Positions 55,184-62,743 of a stretch of DNA of 64,000 nt are shown one piece after another; the stretch's first letter is position 1, and every line of letters starts with the position of its first letter. The notes under the pieces were generated by a model. That model was not told the origin of the DNA and ran no database searches. It saw only the letters and a program-made list of their open reading frames with translations. The stretch is taken from contig CAWFFB010000003.1 of NCBI GenBank assembly GCA_963814975.1, positions 186,001 to 250,000 of the forward strand, read 5' to 3'. The position numbers and the translations under genes were made by a program. This DNA comes from CAVUXJ01 sp963814975. Lineage in GTDB: Bacteria > Acidobacteriota > Vicinamibacteria > Vicinamibacterales > CAVVIG01.

Positions 55184-56697
55184 TGGGACTGCGCTCCAAC
55201 GGCAGCGCCGTCGGGCACCGCACGGATCGGAATCGTCCCCTCGCCATCGTCGCTGGCGCGGGGATCGTCGGCGAGCACCCAGGTATCCTTGCTGCCGCCT
55301 CCTTGCGAGGAGTTGACGACCAGCGACCCTTCCTTCAGCGCGACGCGGGTGAGGCCGCCCGGCAGGACGAAAATGTCTTTGCCGTAGAGGATGTATGGCC
55401 GCAGGTCGACATGCCGTCCCCTGAACGCGCCGTCGACAATCGTCGGCACACGCGACAGCGACAGGGTCGGCTGCGCGATGTAGTTGCGCGGGTTGGCTTC
55501 GATCCGGGCGGCGAACTCTGCCTGCTGCGCCTTCGTCGAGCTCGGACCCACGAGCATGCCGTAGCCGCCCGACTCATTGGCCGCCTTGACCACCAGTTCG
55601 GGCAATCGGGCCAGGACGTGCTGCCGTTCCGCTGCCGCGTTGCACAGGAAGGTCGGCACGTTGGGAATGAGGATCTCTTCGCCGAGGTAGTACTTCACCA
55701 TCTTGGGCACGTAGGCGTACACCACCTTGTCGTCGGCCACCCCGGTACCCGGCGCGTTGACCAGCGCGACCCGTCCGGCCCGATACACATCCATCAGTCC
55801 CGGCACGCCCAGCGCCGAGTCCGGCCGGAACGTCTTCGGATCCAGAAAATCATCGTCGATCCGCCGGTAGATCACATCGACCCGCTCGAATCCCTTGGTC
55901 GTGCGCATCCAGACGAAGCCGTCGGACACGACGAGGTCCCGCCCCTCGACGAGCTCCACGCCCATCTGCTGGGCCAGGAAGGAATGCTCGAAATACGCCG
56001 AGTTGTGCACCCCCGGCGTGAGGACGGCCACGCGCGGCAATTCGACCCCGGCCGGGGACATCGACTCCAGCATGTCGCGCAGACGGCTGGGATAGTCGTC
56101 AACCGGACGAATCCGGGACGACTCGAAGACCTGCGGAAACGTGCGCTTCATCACCACGCGGTTCTGCAGGACGTAGGACACTCCCGATGGGCAGCGCAGG
56201 TTGTCCTCGAGCACGTAGATCTGCCCGTCGCTGTCGCGGACCAGATCGGTGCCCGTGATGTGACACCACACGCCACCGGGCGGATTCATGTCCACGCACT
56301 GCTTCCGGAAGCTGCTGGCTGTCCTGACGACGTCCGCAGGAATGATGCCGTCCTTGATGATCTTCTGGCCGTGATACACGTCGTCGATGAACAGGTTCAG
56401 CGCGCGGATCCGCTGTTTGAGGCCTCGTTCGATCTCGTTCCATGTGGCGGCCGCGACGATCCGGGGCACGAGATCGAAGGGAAAGATCCGCTCGGTGCCG
56501 GCGCTGTCGCCGTAGACGTTGAACGTGATCCCCATGTGCAGGAGTGCGCGTTCGGCCGACTGCTGCCGGCGCAACAGCTCGCCGTCCGTCATCGTCTCGA
56601 TCAGTTGGAACAACGCCCTGGCTGCGGCTCGAGGCTCGCTGCCGGCCTCGAACATTTCGTCGAAGAACGGGCCGGTCTGGTAGTGCTCGAAGTTCAT
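55177..56697 (-). CDS. Circularly permuted ATP-grasp ligase
   Basis: The start at 56697 (MNFEHYQTGPFFDEMFEAGSEP) is preferred to an ATG 78 bases upstream because GGGCGGC precedes it and this is the canonical family N-terminus. About 506 residues with MGITFNVYGDSAGTERIFPFDLVPR, VYVLEDNLRCPSGVSYVLQNR-type phosphate loop, VLTPGVHNSAYFEHSFLAQQMG, DVIYRRIDDDFLDPKTFRPDS, LVVKAANESGGYGMLVGP and the end SSQGGGSKDTWVL. It is a stand-alone ligase, paired with the alpha-E gene downstream. First gene of the minus-strand cluster. Confidence 0.92.
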   Translation of the reverse strand: MNFEHYQTGPFFDEMFEAGSEPRAAARALFQLIETMTDGELLRRQQSAERALLHMGITFNVYGDSAGTERIFPFDLVPRIVAAATWNEIERGLKQRIRALNLFIDDVYHGQKIIKDGIIPADVVRTASSFRKQCVDMNPPGGVWCHITGTDLVRDSDGQIYVLEDNLRCPSGVSYVLQNRVVMKRTFPQVFESSRIRPVDDYPSRLRDMLESMSPAGVELPRVAVLTPGVHNSAYFEHSFLAQQMGVELVEGRDLVVSDGFVWMRTTKGFERVDVIYRRIDDDFLDPKTFRPDSALGVPGLMDVYRAGRVALVNAPGTGVADDKVVYAYVPKMVKYYLGEEILIPNVPTFLCNAAAERQHVLARLPELVVKAANESGGYGMLVGPSSTKAQQAEFAARIEANPRNYIAQPTLSLSRVPTIVDGAFRGRHVDLRPYILYGKDIFVLPGGLTRVALKEGSLVVNSSQGGGSKDTWVLADDPRASDDGEGTIPIRAVPDGAAVGAQSQC

Positions 56698-56996
56698 GAC
56701 GCCGCCCTTGTGGTCATTACGAGATAGCCGACCGTCTCGATATAAGCGATATGGAAGAATGTGCGTGTGTCCCATTCAGCAAGCCATGTACCGCCGGCGC
56801 CCGGCTGGGCGCGCGCTGATTCGCTCGTTTTTCAGGCAAAACAAGCCGTCCTCAGGGCCAGCTCTGCTGTCGCGGCTCGACAATCATGTCGTCCGTCCCG
56901 TGTACGGCGACAAAGACGTAGGTTTAGGAAATCCGGCGCCCTTGAGATGGGCGTGATCGTGAAACGGCCGGGGTGGCGGCGCGCGCGGCCACCGCT

Positions 56997-57341
56997 CTAT
57001 GGGCGGTCTGCCTCACGCACCATCGTTCTGATGCTCTGAATGTTCTGCTCGCGCAGCGGACAGGTCATGTCGGTGGAGACGCACCGCGCCAGCGTCATTC
57101 CGCAGCCGCAGATACATCGCTCGCGATTCGCCGCCTCGAGCGCGCTCCTCTTCTCGCTCGACGTCAGCGCGGAAAAGCTCACGACGGCGATGTCCCTGTC
57201 CGTGTAAGCCACGCCGGAGATCCGGGAGATGCCCCAGACGAGCAGAACGACTCCAGCGATGACCCCCAGCCATGTGAGAATCCTGGTTATGGATCGCGCC
57301 GCCCTCGTGCGTCCCACCTTCCTGCTGGAAGCTCGTTTCAT
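56997..57341 (-). CDS. Small membrane-anchored Cys-cluster protein
   Basis: 114 residues from ATG 57341. A basic start (MKRASSRKVGRTRAARS), one membrane helix (ILTWLGVIAGVVLLVWGI) and a periplasmic part with CICGCGMTLARCVSTDMTCP, five cysteines in 19 residues. The pattern resembles the Cys motif of CcmH-like or metal-chaperone proteins, but the fit is loose and no cytochrome biogenesis genes are adjacent. Possible metal binding or thiol redox. Confidence 0.6.
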   Translation of the reverse strand: MKRASSRKVGRTRAARSITRILTWLGVIAGVVLLVWGISRISGVAYTDRDIAVVSFSALTSSEKRSALEAANRERCICGCGMTLARCVSTDMTCPLREQNIQSIRTMVREADRP

Positions 57342-57492
57342 GAGGCCGCATAGTAGCACCACGCGACCGTAGCGGTGAGCAAAGACGCGTGGTGACCAGG
57401 GCGCCGGCCGGCTCCGTGCGCCAGGCCGCCCAACGTGTGCCGGCGTGGAAAGGGTGCGTCCAATCGCGCACGACGTGCGATCATGGCTGTTC

Positions 57493-58137
57493 ATGCCGTC
57501 ACCCAGGTCGTATCGCGCCGGCGAGTCGATCGAGGACCTCTGCCGCGCATGCAAGGCCGATCGCATGCACACCGTGGTCGTCGTGGACGGCGACGGCCGG
57601 CCGCTTCGCGTGGCGTGTGGCTTTTGCCGAAGCGAGCACAACTATCGGGGCGGACCCAGGGTCGATCGATCGGGCGTCTTCCCGCAGTCCAGGGCGCCCG
57701 GCCCTGTTCGCGCCGTGCCTTCGGCATCACCCCCATTTCCGATCGTCAGCGACCGAGAAAGGACTGCGCCACCCATGACGGTATCCGACGGCACGTCCGG
57801 CGACCTCGAACTGCTGCTGCGGCGCATCGTCCGCGAGGAAGCCGGTCTCACGCCGGCTGTGCCCGCCGCCAAGTGGCGTGGAGGCACCCTCGTGCTGCGT
57901 CCCGGCACCGCCGGCTTGCAAGAGAAGAGCTGGCCGATCGAGACGTTCTTTCACAAGATCGTGATGCTGCGCAATCGCCTCCGCACGCTCGAGCAGCAGG
58001 TGAACGCCGCCAGCCTGCCCGACGACGTGAAAATCAAGCTGCAAAGCTATGTGAGCGGGTGCTATGGATCGCTGACCAGCTTCAACGTCCTCTTCGCCGC
58101 CGACGAGGATCAATTCAAAGGGAGCGGAGGCGAATGA
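57493..58137 (+). CDS. Hypothetical protein with zinc-ribbon-like N-terminus
   Basis: 214 residues from ATG 57493. The N-terminal part has SIEDLCRACKADRMHTVVVV and RVACGFCRSEHNYRG, a CxxC...CxxC zinc ribbon found in acidobacterial hypothetical proteins. A linker follows, then a conserved-looking region DLELLLRRIVREEAGL, WRGGTLVLRPG, SWPIETFFHKIVMLRNRLRTLEQQVN and LPDDVKIKLQSYVSGCYGSLTSFN. The second part looks like a helical association domain. It ends 14 bases before the convergent DUF3014 gene. Confidence 0.7.
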   Translation: MPSPRSYRAGESIEDLCRACKADRMHTVVVVDGDGRPLRVACGFCRSEHNYRGGPRVDRSGVFPQSRAPGPVRAVPSASPPFPIVSDRERTAPPMTVSDGTSGDLELLLRRIVREEAGLTPAVPAAKWRGGTLVLRPGTAGLQEKSWPIETFFHKIVMLRNRLRTLEQQVNAASLPDDVKIKLQSYVSGCYGSLTSFNVLFAADEDQFKGSGGE

Positions 58138-58151
58138 CGCCCGACCTGCGC

Positions 58152-59021
58152 TTACCGCCGATCAGGCTGCTCGGAGGCGGGTAGCCGTTCAGACGGAATC
58201 CCAAGTGCCAGCGCCATGGCGCGGAGTGTGCTCTGGACAGTCCGCGCGCTCCGCGGCCCCATGCGCAGGAGCTGCTTTTGCGCGGGCGTCAGATCCTCCA
58301 GATCCTCATCGGCGAAGCCATATACGATGCCGCGAGGCTCAACCTGGAGTGGACCCTCCTCGATCGGCGTCTTGAGCAGCAGCACAATCGCGCGTTCCAA
58401 CACACGGTCAAACGGCTGTTCGGGATTTCCCAGATCGCGGTGCGCCTCCTCGATACGCGGCTTGAGCGTCGCGTAGAGCCGGGCCGCTCCCGCCGGATCG
58501 ATCGAGGCCAGTGCGTCGGCGAGCCCCGCGTAACGCTCGTAGGACCGAGGATCGAGGTACAGATCGCCGCTCCGCTCGGTCACTCGAAAGGGGGACGAGG
58601 GGCGCAGTGTCCGCAGCGACCTGGCCGGTGTCTTTCCTTCCGCAATGTTCGTGACGACCAGGGCGAAATTCCGGATCCGGTCCTCGGTGGCGAGCCACGC
58701 CGCCACCTGCGGGTGCGAGGAGAGAGCGCTCACGAGCTTGCGAACCAGGGCATCGGTCTCATCGAGAGGAGGGACCGCGATCGACATGGCGTCGCCGCCG
58801 AGCGGCTGGACAGGCTGCTGCGCTTTCACGGGTAAGGGGGCTTCGGCCGTGGCCGTCTGCTCTGGTGCAGATCCCCCACGAAAAACCAGGTACGCGGCGA
58901 CAATGGCCGCCCCGGCCAGAAGCGCGGCGATGATCCAAAGTCCCGTCTGGCGCTTGCGCGGACTCGTTTCGGGTGGATCGTCGGCGGTCTTCAGAAGTTC
59001 GTGATCCCACGGCTCTGGCAT
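58152..59021 (-). CDS. DUF3014 domain membrane protein
   Basis: 289 residues. One N-terminal membrane helix (GLWIIAALLAGAAIVAAYLVF) after a cytoplasmic acidic start, then the DUF3014 domain: DETDALVRKLVSALSSHPQVAAWLATEDRIRNFALVVTNIAEGKTPA, SYERYAGLADALASIDPAGAARLYATLKPRIEEA and a C-terminal LTPAQKQLLRMGPRSARTVQ. Complete. Function unknown; anchored in the inner membrane facing the periplasm. Confidence 0.9.
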   Translation of the reverse strand: MPEPWDHELLKTADDPPETSPRKRQTGLWIIAALLAGAAIVAAYLVFRGGSAPEQTATAEAPLPVKAQQPVQPLGGDAMSIAVPPLDETDALVRKLVSALSSHPQVAAWLATEDRIRNFALVVTNIAEGKTPARSLRTLRPSSPFRVTERSGDLYLDPRSYERYAGLADALASIDPAGAARLYATLKPRIEEAHRDLGNPEQPFDRVLERAIVLLLKTPIEEGPLQVEPRGIVYGFADEDLEDLTPAQKQLLRMGPRSARTVQSTLRAMALALGIPSERLPASEQPDRR

Positions 59022-59136
59022 CTCGTTACTCCATCAATGAGCCAGCTCGCGTACCGGTGCGAGGATCGACAGAGGCGCACGTCCATGACAGACGGCCGCT
59101 GGCGGTGTTCCAGGGTTCCACCGCACGTCGCAACCG

Positions 59137-60327
59137 CTATTTGGTCCCCTTATAGACAAACTTCTGAACGCGATAGCCCTGCGACTCGCCGGTGATGATG
59201 TTGCCTTTCGAGTCGGTCGCAAGGCTGTGGATGTGAAAGAACTCACCGGCCTTGCGTCCGGGGCCTCCGATCGATCCGATCAACTCGAGCGTGTCGCGGT
59301 CCAGGATGGCGACGCGTTCGTTCGAGCCGTCCGCCACGTACAAGAATCGCTGCTGCGGATCGGCTGAAAGGGCGACGCCGAACGCCGACCCGGTGCCGAG
59401 CGACTCCCGCCTGTTGAACCCCTCCTTTACGAACGTGCCGTCCACCTTGAACGCCTGGACCCGGTTGTTGGCCCGGTCGGCGACATACACGAGACCGTCG
59501 TTGGAAATGGCAACGCCATGCGGCGTGTTGAACTGCTGAGGTCCGGGTCCCGTGAGCAGTCTCGCTCTGGGCGCGCTGTCGTCCGGCTTGTTGCCGTACG
59601 CGCCCCAATGACGCTTGTATGCCCCCGTGTCGGCGTCGAAGACCACGACACGGCGGTTGCCGTACCCGTCGCTGACAAACACCTCGTTCGTCTTCGAATA
59701 CACCACCACCGTCGTCGCCCTACTGACGTTCTTCGTGTCATTGCTATTCGCTTTGACTCCCGCGCGCCCGATCTGAAGCAGGAACTTTCCGTTCTTGGTG
59801 AACTTGAGGATCTGGCCGTCTCCGTCCCCGTTGCCGGTCACCCAGACGTTGTCCTTGGCGTCGACGTAAATGCCATGCTCGCCGCTCCCGGGTCGTCCGT
59901 CGCCATTCGTCCGCCGTTCCTCCGAGCAGGAGGCGCAATCGGCATAGGCCGAGTGCAATCCTCCACGGTTCGTCCACTGGTATTCGCCAGTCGTCGACGG
60001 ACCCCCCCAGCCCTGAATGTATTTTCCGGTCTCATCGAACGCCAGGACAGGCGGCGCCGGTTTGTACCCGTTCTCGAGCGCATTCCCTTCCTCGAGCGTA
60101 TGCGGCCGGTGGACCACCCACACGTTGCCATGGGAATCGGCGCTCACGCCGCCAACGCCGCCGAGCACCGTATGGTCGGGCATCGTCGGAAAGCTGGGGT
60201 CCACTTGAAACACCGGCAGGGCGGGTTTCCGGGCCTGCGCGAGCGCGGTCACTTCCGATCGTGCGCCACCAAGCATGAGGACGAGCACGACACACACGAC
60301 TGCGCCCATCACGATTTGCTTCTTCAT
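59137..60327 (-). CDS. NHL-repeat secreted beta-propeller protein
   Basis: 396 residues from ATG 60327 (AAGGAG 10 bases upstream). Signal peptide (MKKQIVMGAVVCVVLVLMLGGARS), then about six NHL-type blades: VGGVSADSHGNVWVVHRP, HGIYVDAKDNVWVTGNGDG, TTVVVYSKTNEVFVSDGYGNRRVVVFD, FNTPHGVAISNDGLVYVADRANNRVQAF, FLYVADGSNERVAILDR and HIHSLATDSKGNIITGESQGYRVQKF. Similar to the peptidyl-alpha-hydroxyglycine amidating-lyase-like set, though the catalytic metal site was not traced. It is the full-length counterpart of the remnant at 11381-11912. Confidence 0.88.
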   Translation of the reverse strand: MKKQIVMGAVVCVVLVLMLGGARSEVTALAQARKPALPVFQVDPSFPTMPDHTVLGGVGGVSADSHGNVWVVHRPHTLEEGNALENGYKPAPPVLAFDETGKYIQGWGGPSTTGEYQWTNRGGLHSAYADCASCSEERRTNGDGRPGSGEHGIYVDAKDNVWVTGNGDGDGQILKFTKNGKFLLQIGRAGVKANSNDTKNVSRATTVVVYSKTNEVFVSDGYGNRRVVVFDADTGAYKRHWGAYGNKPDDSAPRARLLTGPGPQQFNTPHGVAISNDGLVYVADRANNRVQAFKVDGTFVKEGFNRRESLGTGSAFGVALSADPQQRFLYVADGSNERVAILDRDTLELIGSIGGPGRKAGEFFHIHSLATDSKGNIITGESQGYRVQKFVYKGTK

Positions 60328-60643
60328 CTCACATGCTCCTTCTGACGACGTGGGTAGTGTATGCCAGGAGGCGATTGAGCCCAAGGCACCGCGTCACTGT
60401 CAGACGGCTCAGAGATCGACAATCGAACGGGTTCGGGCTTGTGCTGAAGCTCCCGTGCTGGGCGTGTTCGACTTCCTGGCCTTCAGCTACGAAAGGGGGT
60501 GAAGCTGACCGGGTATGCGAACTGGCTCCAGTCGGAGGGCGCCGCCCCCGCCGTCAAGCGCGTCCCCGCCGTGGACGAAGCACAGCTAGCTCGCGACCGG
60601 CGCACGCGTTGGGCCCTGTCTGGGGACGGCCCGGTACGTGGCT
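60328..60643. other. Intergenic region without a recognisable gene
   Basis: Short open frames exist on both strands but none has a recognisable family, a ribosome site or a composition that supports coding. I see no clear hairpin or promoter. Confidence 0.5.
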
Positions 60644-61006
60644 TCAAGGGGTTGACAGGCGATATCCGGCAGGACAACGGAGAAGATTTTTCGCAGCGCC
60701 CTGCGTCACGGTGGCCAGCATCATCGCGTTGCAGGCCTGGCACCGCTTGATCACGTGGATGCCGTCGCTCTCCCCATCTTCGACGAACTCGGTGCTGAGA
60801 GCATCTTCTCCACAGCGGCCGTGCCGCGTGACAAAATGTTCCAGCCTCTCGAGGGCGTTCGCGTCCATGACCAAGGGGCTCGCATTTTGGCGCATAACCA
60901 AGATGGCACCAGCCTCTGAAATGACCATACGACGCTCGAGCATGGGCCGTTTCGCCTGACGTGACGCGACGAAGCCGCCACACTGGAAGCCGAAGCCGGC
61001 AAGCAC
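60644..61006 (-). CDS. Hypothetical protein, doubtful
   Basis: 120-codon open frame, MLAGFGFQCGGFVAS at the start and ALERLEHFVTRHGRCGEDALSTEFVEDGESDGIHVIKRCQACNAMMLATVTQGAAKNLLRCPAG at the end (shown in parts; no domain). The CQAC pair and the helical EHFVTRHGR stretch look protein-like, but the N-terminus does not. No upstream ribosome site is obvious. I keep it as possible only; the real start may be near residue 23 (MLERRMVISEAGAI). Confidence 0.35.
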   Translation of the reverse strand: MLAGFGFQCGGFVASRQAKRPMLERRMVISEAGAILVMRQNASPLVMDANALERLEHFVTRHGRCGEDALSTEFVEDGESDGIHVIKRCQACNAMMLATVTQGAAKNLLRCPAGYRLSTP

Positions 61007-61398
61007 ACCGCAGGGGCGCGTCGACTCGAGTTCGAGGCAGCGTCAAGGCCAAGACGGCCGCCGACCGATCCGCTAAACTCAGCCGTTGAGTCGGACCTCG
61101 CCGCAGCGCTGAGTAAAGGAGGAATTCTTGGTTTGGATCAGTCATGCTTTGCCGTGCACGATGCCGCCCAAAGAATAGTTGACCGACCGGTAATATACCG
61201 GCCGGCTCTACGGCGCTTGCAGCACAATGCCAAACCGGCGGCTCCCCGGAGATCCGCCCAGCGCTTCATTGCTGGAGACTTGTCGGAGTGACGAATGTCG
61301 GCGTCGGCGAGGGAAGCAGGGAGCGTTCTCGCTGTTGTAGGTTACTGGCGACCTGAGGCGACAAGATCGGAAATGTCGGTTGAGGGGGTCATAAGGCC
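61007..61398. other. Intergenic region with small palindrome
   Basis: No gene is supported. A perfect 6-bp-arm palindrome CCGGTA-ATA-TACCGG lies at 61187-61201, about 200 bases before the amidohydrolase start, and could be an operator. A weak palindrome-rich stretch GGCCGGC follows it. The remaining sequence shows no repeat or clear promoter. Confidence 0.45.
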
Positions 61399-62547
61399 AT
61401 GGAAGCTTCACGTTCAGACCAATTGAGTCGTCGGCGAGCCATCAGTCTCCTCGGTGCGACCATAGGAAGTCTGGGTGGGGTGACGGCGGTGAACGGAAGC
61501 CCCGTTCAAGCGCAGGCCGCCACGCCAAGCGCCGCTGCCGCAGAGGCGGCGAGGGCAAACCAGTGGCTCGCGCAGGTGGTGGAGCCGGTGATCGAGCCGG
61601 AGATCCCGATCATCGATCCGCACCACCACCTCTGGCGTCGCGACGACGGCACCAAGTACCTCCTCGACGACATCCTGGGCGATGTCGGCGGGAACAACGT
61701 TCGCCAGACGGTGTTCGTCGAGGCCAGGGCGATGTATCGCGCCGACGGACCCGAAGCCTTCCGGGTTGTCGGCGAGGTCGAATGGGTGAACGGCATCGCC
61801 GCCGAGAGCGCCAGCGGGCTATGGGGAGAGACGCGCGTCGCGGCCGGCATCGTCGGCCATGGGAACCTGATGCTCGGCGACGACATTGCGCCGGTTCTGG
61901 AAGCCCAGATGGCTGCCAGCCGCCGCTTCCGCGGCATCCGCCACAGCGTGGGGTACACGAACCCGCCGGTGCGCACACGGGCCACCACGCCGCACATGCT
62001 CGCGGATCCGAAGTTTCGCAAGGGCTTTTCCCACCTGTACCGGAACGGGCTGTCGTTCGAGGCGTGGCTGTACTACAACCAGCTCCATGATCTCGTTGAG
62101 CTCGCGCGGGCGTTTCCCGAGACCACGATCATCCTGAACCACCTCGGCGGCCCCCTCGGCGTCGGTGCGTGGGAGGGAAGGATCGAGGAGGTGTTCCAGG
62201 CGTGGAAGCCAGCGATCGCCGAGGTCGCGACGTGCCGGAACGTCTATGCGAAGCTGGGCGGCCTCGGCATGGGGTACCTCACAGGCTTCGGCTGGGAGAA
62301 GCGTCCGAAACCACCGACCTCCAACGAGTTGCTGGGGGTGAACCGTCGCTGGTTCGAGCACACGATCGAAGTGTTCGGGACGGACCGCTGCATGTTCCAG
62401 AGCAACTTTCCGCCGGACAAGGGATCGTCGTCGTACACCGTTCTCTGGAATCACTTCAAGAAGTTGACGAAGTCGTTCTCGAAGTCGGAGCGCGCAGCGA
62501 TGTTCCACGACACCGCGATGCGCGTGTACCGGCTCGCGCGCGTCTAG
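61399..62547 (+). CDS. Tat-exported amidohydrolase (amidohydrolase-2 type)
   Basis: 382 residues from ATG 61399. The N-terminus SRRRAISLLGATIGSLGG is a Tat-like leader. The TIM-barrel metal site opens IPIIDPHHHLWRRDD, and later FPETTIILNHLGGPLG and VFGTDRCMFQSNFPPDK carry the His and Asp typical of the PF04909 (ACMSD/TIM-barrel lactonase) family. Full length. Likely a lactonase, decarboxylase or hydrolase of a carboxylated substrate. The neighbouring minus-strand amidase may belong to the same catabolic context, but this is weak. Confidence 0.88.
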   Translation: MEASRSDQLSRRRAISLLGATIGSLGGVTAVNGSPVQAQAATPSAAAAEAARANQWLAQVVEPVIEPEIPIIDPHHHLWRRDDGTKYLLDDILGDVGGNNVRQTVFVEARAMYRADGPEAFRVVGEVEWVNGIAAESASGLWGETRVAAGIVGHGNLMLGDDIAPVLEAQMAASRRFRGIRHSVGYTNPPVRTRATTPHMLADPKFRKGFSHLYRNGLSFEAWLYYNQLHDLVELARAFPETTIILNHLGGPLGVGAWEGRIEEVFQAWKPAIAEVATCRNVYAKLGGLGMGYLTGFGWEKRPKPPTSNELLGVNRRWFEHTIEVFGTDRCMFQSNFPPDKGSSSYTVLWNHFKKLTKSFSKSERAAMFHDTAMRVYRLARV

Positions 62548-62593
62548 CGGACGGGTGCCGAGAGAACAATGCACCTGGAGGAGGCGTGGACGC

Positions 62594-62743
62594 TCAACCT
62601 CCAGCCCTGTCCTTCCGCAATTTCTGGTTGAACTTGGCGGTCTCAGCACGCTGTGCCTCGATTCTCTGCTTCAGGCGCTCAAGCTGCTGGCGGGAGTTTA
62701 CGTCGACGACCGATCCGGACCAGCCGCCTACCTCGAGGTTGTT
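62594..62743 (-). other. 49-codon in-frame extension after the amidase TAG
   Basis: Directly after the amidase TAG (62744-62746) the same frame stays open for 49 codons to a TGA at 62594-62596. The translated text is charged and helical: NNLEVGGWSGSVVDV, then NSRQQLERLKQRIEAQRAE, then TAKFNQKLRKD. It is either an alternative end of the amidase with TAG read through, or the rest of a gene whose start was lost. No start codon or ribosome site is visible. Confidence 0.35.

Noticed and set aside
56698..56996. Gap between the ATP-grasp gene and the Cys-cluster gene considered for a small gene
   Set aside because: Two short plus-strand frames are Arg/Pro-rich without start signals; nothing supportable was found.
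60499..60750. 83-codon plus-strand open frame
   Set aside because: No ribosome site, no homology pattern and overlap with the end of another doubtful frame.
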